Of a stretch of 17,593 bases of DNA, positions 6,555 through 14,593 are shown one piece after another. The translations under genes were made by a program, and so were the position numbers. Positions within the stretch are counted from its first letter, which is position 1; each line of letters opens with the position of its first letter. The stretch is from JBBSWB01 sp038046465. GTDB lineage: Archaea; Nanobdellota; Nanobdellia; Woesearchaeales; GW2011-AR9. Under the pieces are notes generated by a model. The model did no database searches, was not told the DNA's origin, and worked only from the letters and a program-made list of their open reading frames with translations. The stretch spans positions 1 through 17,593 of the forward strand of contig JBBSWB010000024.1 in NCBI GenBank assembly GCA_038046465.1. The letters run 5' to 3'.

Positions 6555-6734
6555 CTGTTCATCCGGTTTAGTAGAAAAAGTTGTCTTGGCCAAGATTTGA
6601 ACGAGTACCTTCGATTCGTGAGATATTTTACAGGTTCAGTTCCATCGTTAAACAAGTTTTTATTCTTTAAATTTAAACTTTTTAGAACTGAACGAGTGAA
6701 AGGCCAAGACTTTTTCTACAGAGCCTGTTCACCC
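6555..6734. repeat. Long inverted repeat in the DUF212/VTT spacer, flanked by near-identical direct repeats
   Basis: The 329-base spacer 6521-6849 has no credible gene. Its centre is an inverted repeat. GTAGAAAAA (6571-6579) pairs with TTTTTCTAC (6711-6719), and after a three-base bulge GTCTTGGCC (6583-6591) pairs with GGCCAAGAC (6702-6710), 18 pairs in all. A second perfect stem lies inside: GTTCAGTTC (6634-6642) with GAACTGAAC (6685-6693). CTGTTCATCC (6555-6564) and CTGTTCACCC (6725-6734) flank the arms as a direct repeat with one mismatch. The 63-codon open frame at 6549-6740 runs through the repeat and is unlikely to be a gene. It could be a structured RNA or a MITE-like insertion; I see no tRNA cloverleaf. 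Confidence 0.6.
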
Positions 6735-6820
6735 AGTTGACTTAACAAAAGTAAGAGTTAACGCCATAAAAACGGAATAACTTACCAAATTTAAATCAAG
6801 ACTTACTAAAAACAAAAGTA

Positions 6821-6829
6821 TTTTATAAT
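6821..6829 (+). promoter_or_regulatory. TATA box supporting the TTG start of the VTT gene
   Basis: TTTTATAAT is centred about 25 bases upstream of the TTG at 6850, which argues that TTG is the start of a leaderless mRNA. Confidence 0.5.
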
Positions 6830-6849
6830 TCCTAGACTTACTTAATCTA

Positions 6850-7677
6850 TTGAAAACTAAACATCGAATATACGGGTATGTGATTTTATTCTTAATTTTA
6901 GCTGTTTTAGTGCTATCATCTAAGTATTGGTTTCCTGGTTTAATAAAATTCTCTTCTCCGGCTTTTGTAAGAGATTATTTTATTGGCCTTGGAACGATTG
7001 GTTATATTATTTTTATTGGTTTAATTGCTGCAAGCATTATTTTACCTGTACCCAGTACTTTCGTGGCTATTGGCGGCGGTTATGTTTATGGACTGCTAAT
7101 TGGGACGATATTGGCTTTGGCAGGTACAATTTTAGGAGCAACAGTCAGCTTCTATTTGGTAAGAATTTTTGGAGAACCCTTGTTGGAAAAAGTAGTCAGC
7201 AAAAAGAATTATCTCCATTTTAATCATCTGTTTAAGAAAAGAGGAACCAAAATTGCTTTAATTTCTTATGCCTTACCCATCTTTCCGGCTGACTCACTTA
7301 ATTTCTTATTGGGATTAACCAATATCAAATACGCTGCTTTTTTGGTAATTTTAATCTTAGGAAGCATTCCTCGGTATGTGATTGTTACTTCCTTAGGAGA
7401 AAATTTATTAGCGGGAATAACCATAAAAAGCGCCATAACTGTGGGCGCAGCAGTAATATTTATTTTAATAGCCTTATTCCGTGAACGCATAAAATTAATC
7501 TTGTTTAAAGAATTAAAAGAGATAGAAAGAGAAGTAGAAAAAGAAGTTAGAAAAGACGTAGAAAAAGCAGAGAAAGAAGTTAAAATTGTAGAGAAAGCTG
7601 CAACGAAAGAGGTTAAATTCCTAGAATCCGAATTTGAAAAAGAAATAAAAAACAATAAAAGAAAACGACGAAATTAA
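6850..7677 (+). CDS. VTT-domain (TVP38/TMEM64/DedA-type) membrane protein with a charged coiled-coil tail
   Basis: A 275-residue membrane protein. The VTT (SNARE-associated) core spans about residues 10-212, with the family features PVPSTFVAIGGGYVYG (66-81), a Gly-rich helix GTILALAGTILGATVSFYLV (85-104) ending in R105-I-F-G, and ISYALPIFPADSLNFLLG (138-155). Relatives are linked to lipid scrambling or undecaprenyl-phosphate transport; the substrate here is unknown. Residues 213-275 form a strongly charged Lys/Glu segment (EIEREVEKEVRKDVEKAEKE) with heptad character and a basic KRKRRN end, not a usual part of the family. The start is a TTG, chosen because no in-frame ATG precedes the first membrane segment and a TATA box lies 25 bases upstream. 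Confidence 0.85.
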   Translation: MKTKHRIYGYVILFLILAVLVLSSKYWFPGLIKFSSPAFVRDYFIGLGTIGYIIFIGLIAASIILPVPSTFVAIGGGYVYGLLIGTILALAGTILGATVSFYLVRIFGEPLLEKVVSKKNYLHFNHLFKKRGTKIALISYALPIFPADSLNFLLGLTNIKYAAFLVILILGSIPRYVIVTSLGENLLAGITIKSAITVGAAVIFILIALFRERIKLILFKELKEIEREVEKEVRKDVEKAEKEVKIVEKAATKEVKFLESEFEKEIKNNKRKRRN

Positions 7678-7687
7678 TCGGTTTGAC

Positions 7688-8452
7688 TTACCATTTAAAT
7701 TCTACAAATAAAGGCATGTGGTCGGAGAACGGAAAATCCAAAACCCGATACTGTTGCACTTTTATCTGGGGCGAATATAACACATAATCTAATCTACGTA
7801 GGGGATGCCAGGTGGGTTGGGTTAATTTTAAAGAAAATTTGTCTAATTTTATTTTATCTTTTAAGTGTGTTTCCCGCATTAATTGTTTAAGTTCATCTTC
7901 TCCTCTAAAAGTATTAAAGTCACCCATCAATAAAACTGGATTTTTAATATTATTAATCATTTTAGTCAACTCTTTTATTTGCTTGGCTCGAGTATTTCCT
8001 CCCAAAGCTAAATGTGCTAACAGAATAGTTACTTTTTTTGGACAATGGACATCTGCTTGAATGACTACTCTTTTTGTGCCTTCGTGAAAGAGATGATATT
8101 TTACTTTAGAAATTTTATATTTTGAAATTATGGCGTTGGCTTGTTTGTTTAGAATCGGAACATAATGAAATAATTTTAACCACCCCGTAAAAGGGTACTT
8201 TATTTTCTCTACAAAACTGTTCATCCCTAATCCTTTTTCGAAGAAAACGACTTCGTCTTTTTTTGCTCGGAAGGATCCGGTATCCACTTCCACTAAAGAG
8301 AGTATGTCTGGCTTTAGCTCTTTAATGGCATCGACCATTTTTTGGTCTATATTTTTGGGAGGGAAAAAAAATCTCCAGAATTCCAGATATTGATACCACA
8401 GCCCTTCTATCCCTTCACAATATTCAATATTATAACAGATTAGTTTAACCAT
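7688..8452 (-). CDS. Endonuclease/exonuclease/phosphatase-family enzyme
   Basis: A 254-residue metal-dependent phosphodiesterase of the DNase I/ExoIII-like fold. The catalytic set is complete: N8 in CYNIEY, E55 in LSLVEVD, H147 in LLAHLAL, D178 and N180 in MGDFN, D222 in RLDYVL and the D244-H245 pair in FSDHMPL. The substrate (DNA, RNA, or a phospholipid or inositol phosphate) cannot be decided; the short form without the ExoIII DNA-binding insert argues mildly against an AP endonuclease. There is no signal peptide. AGGAG upstream of the ATG (minus strand, about 8457-8461) is a likely Shine-Dalgarno sequence. The gene is convergent with the VTT gene, 10 bases from its stop. Confidence 0.87.
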   Translation of the reverse strand: MVKLICYNIEYCEGIEGLWYQYLEFWRFFFPPKNIDQKMVDAIKELKPDILSLVEVDTGSFRAKKDEVVFFEKGLGMNSFVEKIKYPFTGWLKLFHYVPILNKQANAIISKYKISKVKYHLFHEGTKRVVIQADVHCPKKVTILLAHLALGGNTRAKQIKELTKMINNIKNPVLLMGDFNTFRGEDELKQLMRETHLKDKIKLDKFSLKLTQPTWHPLRRLDYVLYSPQIKVQQYRVLDFPFSDHMPLFVEFKW

Positions 8453-8621
8453 CTAGTCTCCTTTTTAACTAAGGATGCGTTTAAAGTTAAAAAACCTTAC
8501 GGAAATCCTCTCTGTCGCAATAACAGGTAATGATTCTTAAGTCGAATGGGAGTGGTAAGCATTTTTATCTTGATTAAGTTTTTTCTTGGTATAAACAAAA
8601 TCACTTATTACTGATTAAATT

Positions 8622-11165
8622 TCATAAAATTACCTTATTTGCGTTACCTATTTTATCAAAAATATTTTTTAACAATTTGCTCTGACACAATGTCCCAGAA
8701 TTTCCAATTAATATTAATTTTTTCTTAGCTCTAGTTATAGCAACATTAACTAAAGTTTCATTTTCGATAAATTTTAATTTGTATAGAAGAAATGAATATT
8801 TTTTACTTTTTGCAAAGCTAATTATAATTATGTCTTTTTCTCGTCCTTGAAACTTATGAACGGTATCTACTTCAACATTTATTATTTTAATATCTTTAAG
8901 AAACTCTTCTATCTGGATTTTTTGTTTAACATAAGGCGTAACAACCCCAATATCTTCTTTTTTTATTCCTTTTTCAATAAATAATGAAACAACATAAGCT
9001 ACATACTTAGCTTCTTTTGCATTTGAACAACTAGAACCGACTTCATCTTCATAATAAGCAACTTTAGAGGTATCTATAAATACAACTGGAACTTTAGGAT
9101 TTAAAAACAGATATTTTCCTACTTTTAGATTTAGTATTCTTTCTGCAACCTGTTCTGAAGTTCTCAATTTTCCTTCATAAAATATCTCATTTGCGATTTG
9201 AGCTATTGTTTTATGCATTCTATACTGGGTAGAGAGGAATGTTGAAGCTTCAGGGTACATTTCAAAAAACCTATTAAATATAGACAAATTCATCTCTTTA
9301 GATATATCTTCTTCCTCTATTGGTTGTAGTTGTTTGTTATCTCCAACCAAAATAAATTTTTTACATTTTAAAAGAGGTAGTAAAGACATAAAACTAGCTA
9401 CTTGAGAAGCTTCATCCATAATACAGACATCAAAATTAACATTATCTAAAAAATAATGACAGGAAGATACAGCAGTCGTAGCTATTATTTCTGCTTTTTC
9501 TACAATCTCAGCGATTATGGATTTTATCAATTTATCAATATTTTTCTTATAAAACTCCAATGAATCTACTAAATTTAGGTATTTTTTATGTAGATTATCT
9601 TTATTATTAATCTGGATATACATTTCAGTGTTTATCCCTTTTATTTTTATATCGATTAACTCAATTTTTTTGTTTAATGAGTCTAAATAGATTTCATAAA
9701 CTTCTTTATTAATCTTAATCTCAAAGATCTTTGTATTTGCCGCTTCTTGTTCTTTTAATGCTGGAAAATATTCCTCTTCTAGCAGTTGGTAAGCTTTAAA
9801 TTCAAAGTTTAACGCATCTTTGTCCGGAATTCCATTTCCAGAAGGATAAATTTTATTAAAGATGGTTTTATTATAATTTCTTAAGTTATTATATTCTTTT
9901 CCAATTTTAAAGATTTCACCTAAATCTTTTTTATTTTTTTCATATTCCTTTTCCAATTCTCTGATTTTCTTTTCATTTTGGGAAAAAAAATAAGATATCT
10001 TTTTACCAACTAAAGAAAGTTTCATATTTCTTGTAGATTTTTTTAATAATCTTATTTTTTCTATATCTGGGATTTTTGATTGTAAATTATTCATTTGTAA
10101 AATATTTTTACATAATGATAAATAAGATTTAGATTTGTTATCTATCTGAGTTAACTCTTCATTTATTTGAGAAATATCAATTGATTTAATTTCATTAATT
10201 TGAGTTGATAGTAGATTTTCATACTTCTTTTTTTCTAAAATAAGACTCTCGAGTTCATTTTTAAGAATATTTGAAGTGTCTTTGTTTTGATCAATACTTT
10301 TTTGAGATAAATCTATTTCGTCCTTTACTCTTGGAATGAGTTTGAATAATTTGTCCATCAATTCGCGTTCTCTTTCAACTTCCTTCCAGTCTTTATGTTT
10401 CTTCATTTTTTCAAAAATTGAAAACTTTTTTACCTCTGAATTTACTTCATCAATAGGGCCAACCCTTACAATATTCTTTGTTTCTTTTTGGGATAGTCTT
10501 TTAATTACGTTATCAACTGCTAAGTTTGTCCATGCAGTTATCAAAGTTTTTTGTTTTCTTTTTGCGAACTGTTTTATTAGTTCTCCAATAACATAAGTTT
10601 TACCTGTGCCAGGAGGACCAATTATTAAGTGAAAATCCTCTGCATTGATAGAATTTATTACGCTTTCTTTTTGGTCGTCATTAAGATTTTTTGAAATAAA
10701 TGAAACTTTTTTTTGACTATACCTTGGTTTGTTGTTGTTAATCAAAAAATCTAAAATTCTAATATTATCTGTATTAATTTTTCCCTCTTTAATATTATTA
10801 ATCACATTTTTTAATCTCTCTAAGATGACATTAGTTTTTTCTGTATCTATTACAATTTTCTTATCCTCAAACATCGATAGATCTGTTTTTATCTCTAATT
10901 TTACATTAGAATTGTAGGCTTCTTTTATTGTTGCTCTTATATCAATGCTTTCCGGGCTATCCTCTTTTATTAGAACTGGTGAACCCCTTGAAAAGTTTGG
11001 ATTATGATTGGCCAATAACCTAATTGTCAAAACGTTATTACTTAAGTCAATTTTTTCTACAATTCCTTTAACTGTTGTTGGTTTTTTCTTTTTAGATTCA
11101 ATAAATCGTTCTATTTCTGAAACAATATGAGAATATTTCGTTGTATTAATCTGAATATCTTCCAT
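8622..11165 (-). CDS. Large SF1 (UPF1/DNA2-like) helicase with coiled-coil insertion
   Basis: An 847-residue superfamily 1 helicase of the UPF1-like group. Positions from the ATG at 11165: a non-catalytic N-terminal region to about 160 (beta-rich around 32-90), Q-motif-like N-D-D-Q-K, Walker A GPPGTGKT at 183-190, motif II DEAS at 584-587, motif III GDNKQLQP near 608-615, motif IV QYRMH near 647-651, motif V VHKFQGREKD and motif VI VAITRAKKKL near the C-terminus. Between motifs Ia/Ib and II lies a roughly 300-residue charged coiled coil, longer than the usual 1B/1C insert. It starts 4 bases after the PLD-gene stop, so the two are translationally linked; an ATG at 11192 that overlaps the PLD gene is the alternative start. 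Codon use is very AT-rich. The pairing suggests a nuclease-helicase defence module (inference). Confidence 0.88.
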   Translation of the reverse strand: MEDIQINTTKYSHIVSEIERFIESKKKKPTTVKGIVEKIDLSNNVLTIRLLANHNPNFSRGSPVLIKEDSPESIDIRATIKEAYNSNVKLEIKTDLSMFEDKKIVIDTEKTNVILERLKNVINNIKEGKINTDNIRILDFLINNNKPRYSQKKVSFISKNLNDDQKESVINSINAEDFHLIIGPPGTGKTYVIGELIKQFAKRKQKTLITAWTNLAVDNVIKRLSQKETKNIVRVGPIDEVNSEVKKFSIFEKMKKHKDWKEVERERELMDKLFKLIPRVKDEIDLSQKSIDQNKDTSNILKNELESLILEKKKYENLLSTQINEIKSIDISQINEELTQIDNKSKSYLSLCKNILQMNNLQSKIPDIEKIRLLKKSTRNMKLSLVGKKISYFFSQNEKKIRELEKEYEKNKKDLGEIFKIGKEYNNLRNYNKTIFNKIYPSGNGIPDKDALNFEFKAYQLLEEEYFPALKEQEAANTKIFEIKINKEVYEIYLDSLNKKIELIDIKIKGINTEMYIQINNKDNLHKKYLNLVDSLEFYKKNIDKLIKSIIAEIVEKAEIIATTAVSSCHYFLDNVNFDVCIMDEASQVASFMSLLPLLKCKKFILVGDNKQLQPIEEEDISKEMNLSIFNRFFEMYPEASTFLSTQYRMHKTIAQIANEIFYEGKLRTSEQVAERILNLKVGKYLFLNPKVPVVFIDTSKVAYYEDEVGSSCSNAKEAKYVAYVVSLFIEKGIKKEDIGVVTPYVKQKIQIEEFLKDIKIINVEVDTVHKFQGREKDIIIISFAKSKKYSFLLYKLKFIENETLVNVAITRAKKKLILIGNSGTLCQSKLLKNIFDKIGNANKVIL

Positions 11166-11169
11166 ATTA

Positions 11170-11916
11170 CTATTTTTTATTTGATAAAACATTTTTGATT
11201 GCGTCTTGAGTTAGAGGTTTACTTTCTTCCCACATTTCATTAAAAAATTTGGCAACTTTATTTGCCATATTTACATCTTTTAAACATATCCCTGCTTCAT
11301 AATTTACAGATAGGCCTTTTTTTGTTAAATTAGCAGAAGAAATTACAGCAACGGAATTATCTAAAATAACCATCTTTGCATGTAAATTATTATTATACCT
11401 TATCTCAGCACCAAAAACATCTTTTAAAACCCTAAGCTTATCTAGATCTGTAATCCCTATTTCAATGTCTTCCTTTAAAAGACGAGTAATAATTTTTATA
11501 TTGATCTTTTTCTTACCATCTTTCTTCCTAAAACTTGAAAGTTCATCAACTATATGAGTTATCCATGGGGAAGAGATTAGTATTTCTTTTTGGGCTTTTG
11601 ATAACTCTCTGCTAATCTCGCCATAAACAGTATTTGATGCTTCATTGGGAGTAGTTACGATAAAAGTATATGGTTCTTTAGATTTTTCTAAATCTAATTT
11701 TAGCTTTTTGTTATTAATTTCTAAGTCTTTAATTTGTCCAAGAAGTTTATTCTGTTCTATTGTATTAAGTTTTAAAATTTTAATATTTTTTTCTAATTCT
11801 ACTATCTGCTTTTCTAAAGATTCTTTTTTAATATCAAGTTCATTTATCAATTTTATATCAGTTCTATAATTCTTGATTTTCTCAGCTAATTCAATAAGTT
11901 CTTTTGATACCTTCAT
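11170..11916 (-). CDS. PLD-family (HKD) nuclease-like protein with N-terminal coiled coil
   Basis: A 248-residue protein with a coiled coil at about residues 5-82 (LEKQIVELEKNIKILKLN and onward) and a single phospholipase D-type domain at about 90-235. The HKD motif is H179-x-K181-x4-D186 in NLHAKMVILDN, followed by ISSANLTKKGLSVNYEAG, the typical distal part of PLD nucleases such as Nuc and BfiI. One HKD per chain implies a dimer forms the active site. Relatives cut DNA or RNA without a metal ion. I chose the ATG at 11916 over the GTG at 11931 because AGAGG lies 6-7 bases upstream of the ATG. It precedes the SF1 helicase gene by 4 bases and follows aIF2-gamma by 56 bases on the same strand. 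Confidence 0.85.
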   Translation of the reverse strand: MKVSKELIELAEKIKNYRTDIKLINELDIKKESLEKQIVELEKNIKILKLNTIEQNKLLGQIKDLEINNKKLKLDLEKSKEPYTFIVTTPNEASNTVYGEISRELSKAQKEILISSPWITHIVDELSSFRKKDGKKKINIKIITRLLKEDIEIGITDLDKLRVLKDVFGAEIRYNNNLHAKMVILDNSVAVISSANLTKKGLSVNYEAGICLKDVNMANKVAKFFNEMWEESKPLTQDAIKNVLSNKK

Positions 11917-11921
11917 GTTAT

Positions 11922-11928
11922 TTCCTCT
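11922..11928 (-). promoter_or_regulatory. Shine-Dalgarno sequence that sets the PLD gene start
   Basis: GAGAGGA on the minus strand lies six bases upstream of the ATG at 11916, whereas the GTG at 11931 has nothing comparable. This suggests the gene is translated from a leadered, possibly polycistronic, mRNA starting with aIF2-gamma. Confidence 0.55.
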
Positions 11929-11972
11929 CACTTTTTCTCGGCGTATTCCAATAAGAACACTTTCAAAATTCT

Positions 11973-13328
11973 CTATTTCAATATTCCATACCCTATTAAC
12001 CTGAACCGGTCGCCGACTTTTCGAGAAATGGTAATCTTATCGCCTGGATTAGCACAAATAGGTTTTTTTAGGATACAGGTGGTGTTTTTCTTGGAAGGAT
12101 CAACTACTACACCAACCGTTGCAGCAGAATTACAATTTAACATTAAAATTTCTTTTTTTGCTAATGGTTTTACGTCAATTTCTTCTTTTGCGCCTACGAC
12201 TCGTTCTAAGAGTTTAGTTTCTAAAGCGATTTGATAATGAACCGGAGGTAATTTGCCGGGTTTTCCAACTAAAGATCCGGTTAACGAATCTGATTTCACA
12301 ATAGATGGATCTAAAGCTGTGGCTATCGCCATGCTTCCGCCCGGCAGGATTTCCTTGACGGGAACGCCGCCAGAGTAGATCTGCACAATTCTGGTCTGCA
12401 GAGGTTTCCAGATTTTTTTATTTCTTTCCTCGACCATGTAGCCGGGAGAAATTTCAATCTCTTCGCCCTCTTTAAATTTGCCTTGTTTCACTGTTCCGCC
12501 TAAAACTCCGCCCACTAATTTCTCAGCTTTAATGCCGGGTTTATTGATATCAAAAGACCTGGCTACCAACATCAGTGGTTCTTTTTCTAAAGACCGTTTA
12601 GGTGTAAGAATAAACTGCTCGATTGCTTTAACCAGCATATCAATGTTAGCGTTAGCTCGGGCAGAGATAGGGATAATTGGAGCATCTTTGTATTCGGTAT
12701 CTGCTAAGAATTCCTTAATCTCTTGATAATTTTTAAGTGCTTCTTCGTGGGAAACTAAATCGATTTTATTTTGTACAATGATAACTTTATTGATACCCGA
12801 AATCTGCAACGCCATTAAATGTTCTTTAGTCTGTGGCTGCGGGCATTTTTCATTAGCAGCAACTAACAGTAAAGCTCCGTCAACGATAGCTGCCCCCGAT
12901 AACATGGTCGCCATTAATGATTCGTGCCCTGGTGCATCTACTAAAGAAATCTTTCGCAGAAAATTAGTTGGATTATTACATTTAAGACATTTTGCTTTGG
13001 TAGTATAATAATTACATTTTTCACATTTGTAAATCGAAAAATCAGCATAACCTAACCGAATAGTAATCCCTCTTTTCATCTCTTCTGAATGCGTATCAGT
13101 CCATTTACCGCTTAATCTCTCGGTTAAGGTGGTTTTACCATGATCAACATGCCCGACTAAAGCAATATTTAATTCCGGTTGAATAGACTCAGAAGATTTT
13201 TTCACTGCTTGAACTTTACTGGTCTTCTTCTCTTCTATTTTATTTTCTTCTTTTTCTACAGCTTTCTTAGCTTCTTTTTCTACAGTAGTCTTATCTTCTT
13301 TTTCTGTAGCTTTTTTTCGTGCAGGCAT
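11973..13328 (-). CDS. eif2g: Translation initiation factor aIF2, gamma subunit
   Basis: A 451-residue GTPase, the core of aIF2, which carries initiator Met-tRNA to the small ribosomal subunit. Visible are G1 GHVDHGKTT at 59-67, switch 1 MKRGITIRLGYA at 84-95, a zinc knuckle with C102, C105, C114 and C117 (the insertion typical of the gamma subunit), G3 DAPGH at 131-135, G4 NKID at 187-190, and two C-terminal beta-barrel domains ending IGYGILK. The usual archaeal length is about 410. The extra is an N-terminal Lys/Glu/Thr tail of roughly 48 residues with repeats of the type TVEKEAKKAVEKEENK, absent from most homologues. Initiation starts at the ATG at 13328, with a TATA box about 27 bases upstream that abuts the RT stop. 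Confidence 0.95.
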   Translation of the reverse strand: MPARKKATEKEDKTTVEKEAKKAVEKEENKIEEKKTSKVQAVKKSSESIQPELNIALVGHVDHGKTTLTERLSGKWTDTHSEEMKRGITIRLGYADFSIYKCEKCNYYTTKAKCLKCNNPTNFLRKISLVDAPGHESLMATMLSGAAIVDGALLLVAANEKCPQPQTKEHLMALQISGINKVIIVQNKIDLVSHEEALKNYQEIKEFLADTEYKDAPIIPISARANANIDMLVKAIEQFILTPKRSLEKEPLMLVARSFDINKPGIKAEKLVGGVLGGTVKQGKFKEGEEIEISPGYMVEERNKKIWKPLQTRIVQIYSGGVPVKEILPGGSMAIATALDPSIVKSDSLTGSLVGKPGKLPPVHYQIALETKLLERVVGAKEEIDVKPLAKKEILMLNCNSAATVGVVVDPSKKNTTCILKKPICANPGDKITISRKVGDRFRLIGYGILK

Positions 13329-13346
13329 ATTTAAGTAGAAAAAGAA

Positions 13347-13362
13347 GTTATTTATAAAGGTT
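13347..13362 (-). promoter_or_regulatory. Core promoter of aIF2-gamma
   Basis: On the minus strand AACCTTTATAAATAAC gives a BRE/TATA pair about 27 bases before the ATG at 13328. It touches the last codon of the RT gene. The same 16 bases occur upstream of the DGR target gene at 15707-15722. Confidence 0.65.
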
Positions 13363-14459
13363 TAGGGAGAATTAGTTAATGATTTAGTAAGCCTATTAAT
13401 TTCTTTTGTAGAAATCTCATGAAAGAATTCTTGTTCTATTTTATGAATTATATTCTTCCTTAATTTGTAAGTGCAGGCATATTTTATATGGGCTATCCAA
13501 CCTTCTAACGCCCCGTATATTATATCATAATTTATTTCATTGTTTTGGTATTGTTTTTTCAAAATTAAAAATTTTGATTTAATTTTTTTTAAATTTTGTT
13601 TCTTTATTAGTTTATGATGATTAAAAATTCGAAAACCAAGAAAATTTAATCGGTTGCCTAAACGGATTATTTTTGATTTATCTGGATGTAAATCTAAATC
13701 CAAATTTTGTTTTAAGAAAGTACCAATTTTAATTTTGTAAATTTTAAGAGCTTCTTTATGCGCATGTAAGATTACAAAGTCGTCAACGTACCTTATATAA
13801 TATTTTACTTTTAATTTTTCTTTAGCGAAATGATCAAGCTCATTGAGATAAATATTAGCAAAAAATTGTGAAGTTAAATTGCCAAGCGGCATGCCTTTTA
13901 ATTTCCCGCCAGTTTGATTTGCTGAATTCATTAAAATTTTCTTTACTAACCAGAGCACTTTTTTATCTTTAATTTTTTGTTGTATTATCTTGATTAAAAT
14001 ATCTTGATTTACAGTTTCAAAATATTTTTTTACATCTGCTTTAAGCACATAACAAGCACGCTTATTATTTTTGCTTACTTTATTTCTAAAAGTTTCAAAA
14101 CGTTCAATTGCTTTTAGTGTTCCTTTTCCTTTGCGATTGGCGTAAGAATCATAAATAAATGACTTTTCAAAAATAGGCCCAATAACATTACACAAAGCAT
14201 GGTGGACTATTCTATCCCGAAAATCCGATTTACTTATCTTCCTAATCTTAGGATCCCTAATGATAAAACTTACCAGAGGTTTAGGCCGATAACTATGTAG
14301 AAGCAATTCAGAACGCAACAACCAGAGGTTATGTTGTAAATCTTTTTCAAAATTTAAGACGTAGTCTTTAGTTGTCTTGTGCTTTCTTGCTTTTTTGTAA
14401 GCAAGAAAAAGGTTCTCATAACTGCAAAGTTCCAGCCATAAATCCCGATAACGATGCAT
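13362..14459 (-). CDS. DGR-type reverse transcriptase
   Basis: A 365-residue reverse transcriptase of the diversity-generating retroelement clade. It copies the TR RNA into cDNA with errors at adenines. Motifs: 1 around 79-89 (DFRDRIVHHAL), 2 around 105-118 (SYANRKGKGTLKAI), A with D142 in LKADVKKYF, the DGR-like GMPLGNLTSQFFANIYLN at 189-206, catalytic YVDD at 224-227 and motif 7 FLGFRIF at 273-279. G-M-P-L-G-N in place of the P-Q-G of group II intron RTs is characteristic of DGR enzymes. There is no maturase or endonuclease domain, and the length is usual for the family. The start ATG lies 30 bases after the TR on the same strand; no Shine-Dalgarno is obvious. It is downstream of the target gene and TR and likely on one transcript with them. 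Confidence 0.93.
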   Translation of the reverse strand: MHRYRDLWLELCSYENLFLAYKKARKHKTTKDYVLNFEKDLQHNLWLLRSELLLHSYRPKPLVSFIIRDPKIRKISKSDFRDRIVHHALCNVIGPIFEKSFIYDSYANRKGKGTLKAIERFETFRNKVSKNNKRACYVLKADVKKYFETVNQDILIKIIQQKIKDKKVLWLVKKILMNSANQTGGKLKGMPLGNLTSQFFANIYLNELDHFAKEKLKVKYYIRYVDDFVILHAHKEALKIYKIKIGTFLKQNLDLDLHPDKSKIIRLGNRLNFLGFRIFNHHKLIKKQNLKKIKSKFLILKKQYQNNEINYDIIYGALEGWIAHIKYACTYKLRKNIIHKIEQEFFHEISTKEINRLTKSLTNSP

Positions 14460-14488
14460 AGTAAAAGTAGTCTCAGCAACAGCCGGGC

Positions 14489-14587
14489 TATTCCACGCAA
14501 AGCAGTGTTGTGATTATCTACATTTCGTTCATTGGCGTTGAAGTTAGAGTTGTTGTTGAAATTGTTGAGCCAACAAGCCCGCGCAAC
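14489..14587 (-). repeat. DGR template repeat (TR)
   Basis: These 99 bases align without gaps to 14974-15072 (offset 485) with 80 identities. On the sense (minus) strand the TR contains seven AAC and three AAT codons in the frame of the target, the mutable Asn codons typical of DGR templates; it would read as WLNNFNNNSNFNANERNV in the core. At its 3' end it keeps the shared sequence TGCTTTGCGTGG and then diverges from the VR flank. It is 30 bases from the RT start. Confidence 0.92.
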
Positions 14588-14593
14588 CCGTAG

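Noticed and set aside
6571..6719. tRNA gene, because a fragment resembles a T-arm and acceptor end
   Set aside because: The required acceptor, D and anticodon stems cannot be paired on either strand.
6549..6740. 63-codon plus-strand open frame
   Set aside because: It runs through the inverted repeat, has no promoter or ribosome-binding site of its own and no recognisable product.
13362..14459. Reverse transcriptase as part of a group II intron or retron
   Set aside because: No maturase/endonuclease domain or intron ends, GMPLGN in place of the intron-type motif, and a clear TR/VR pair beside it.
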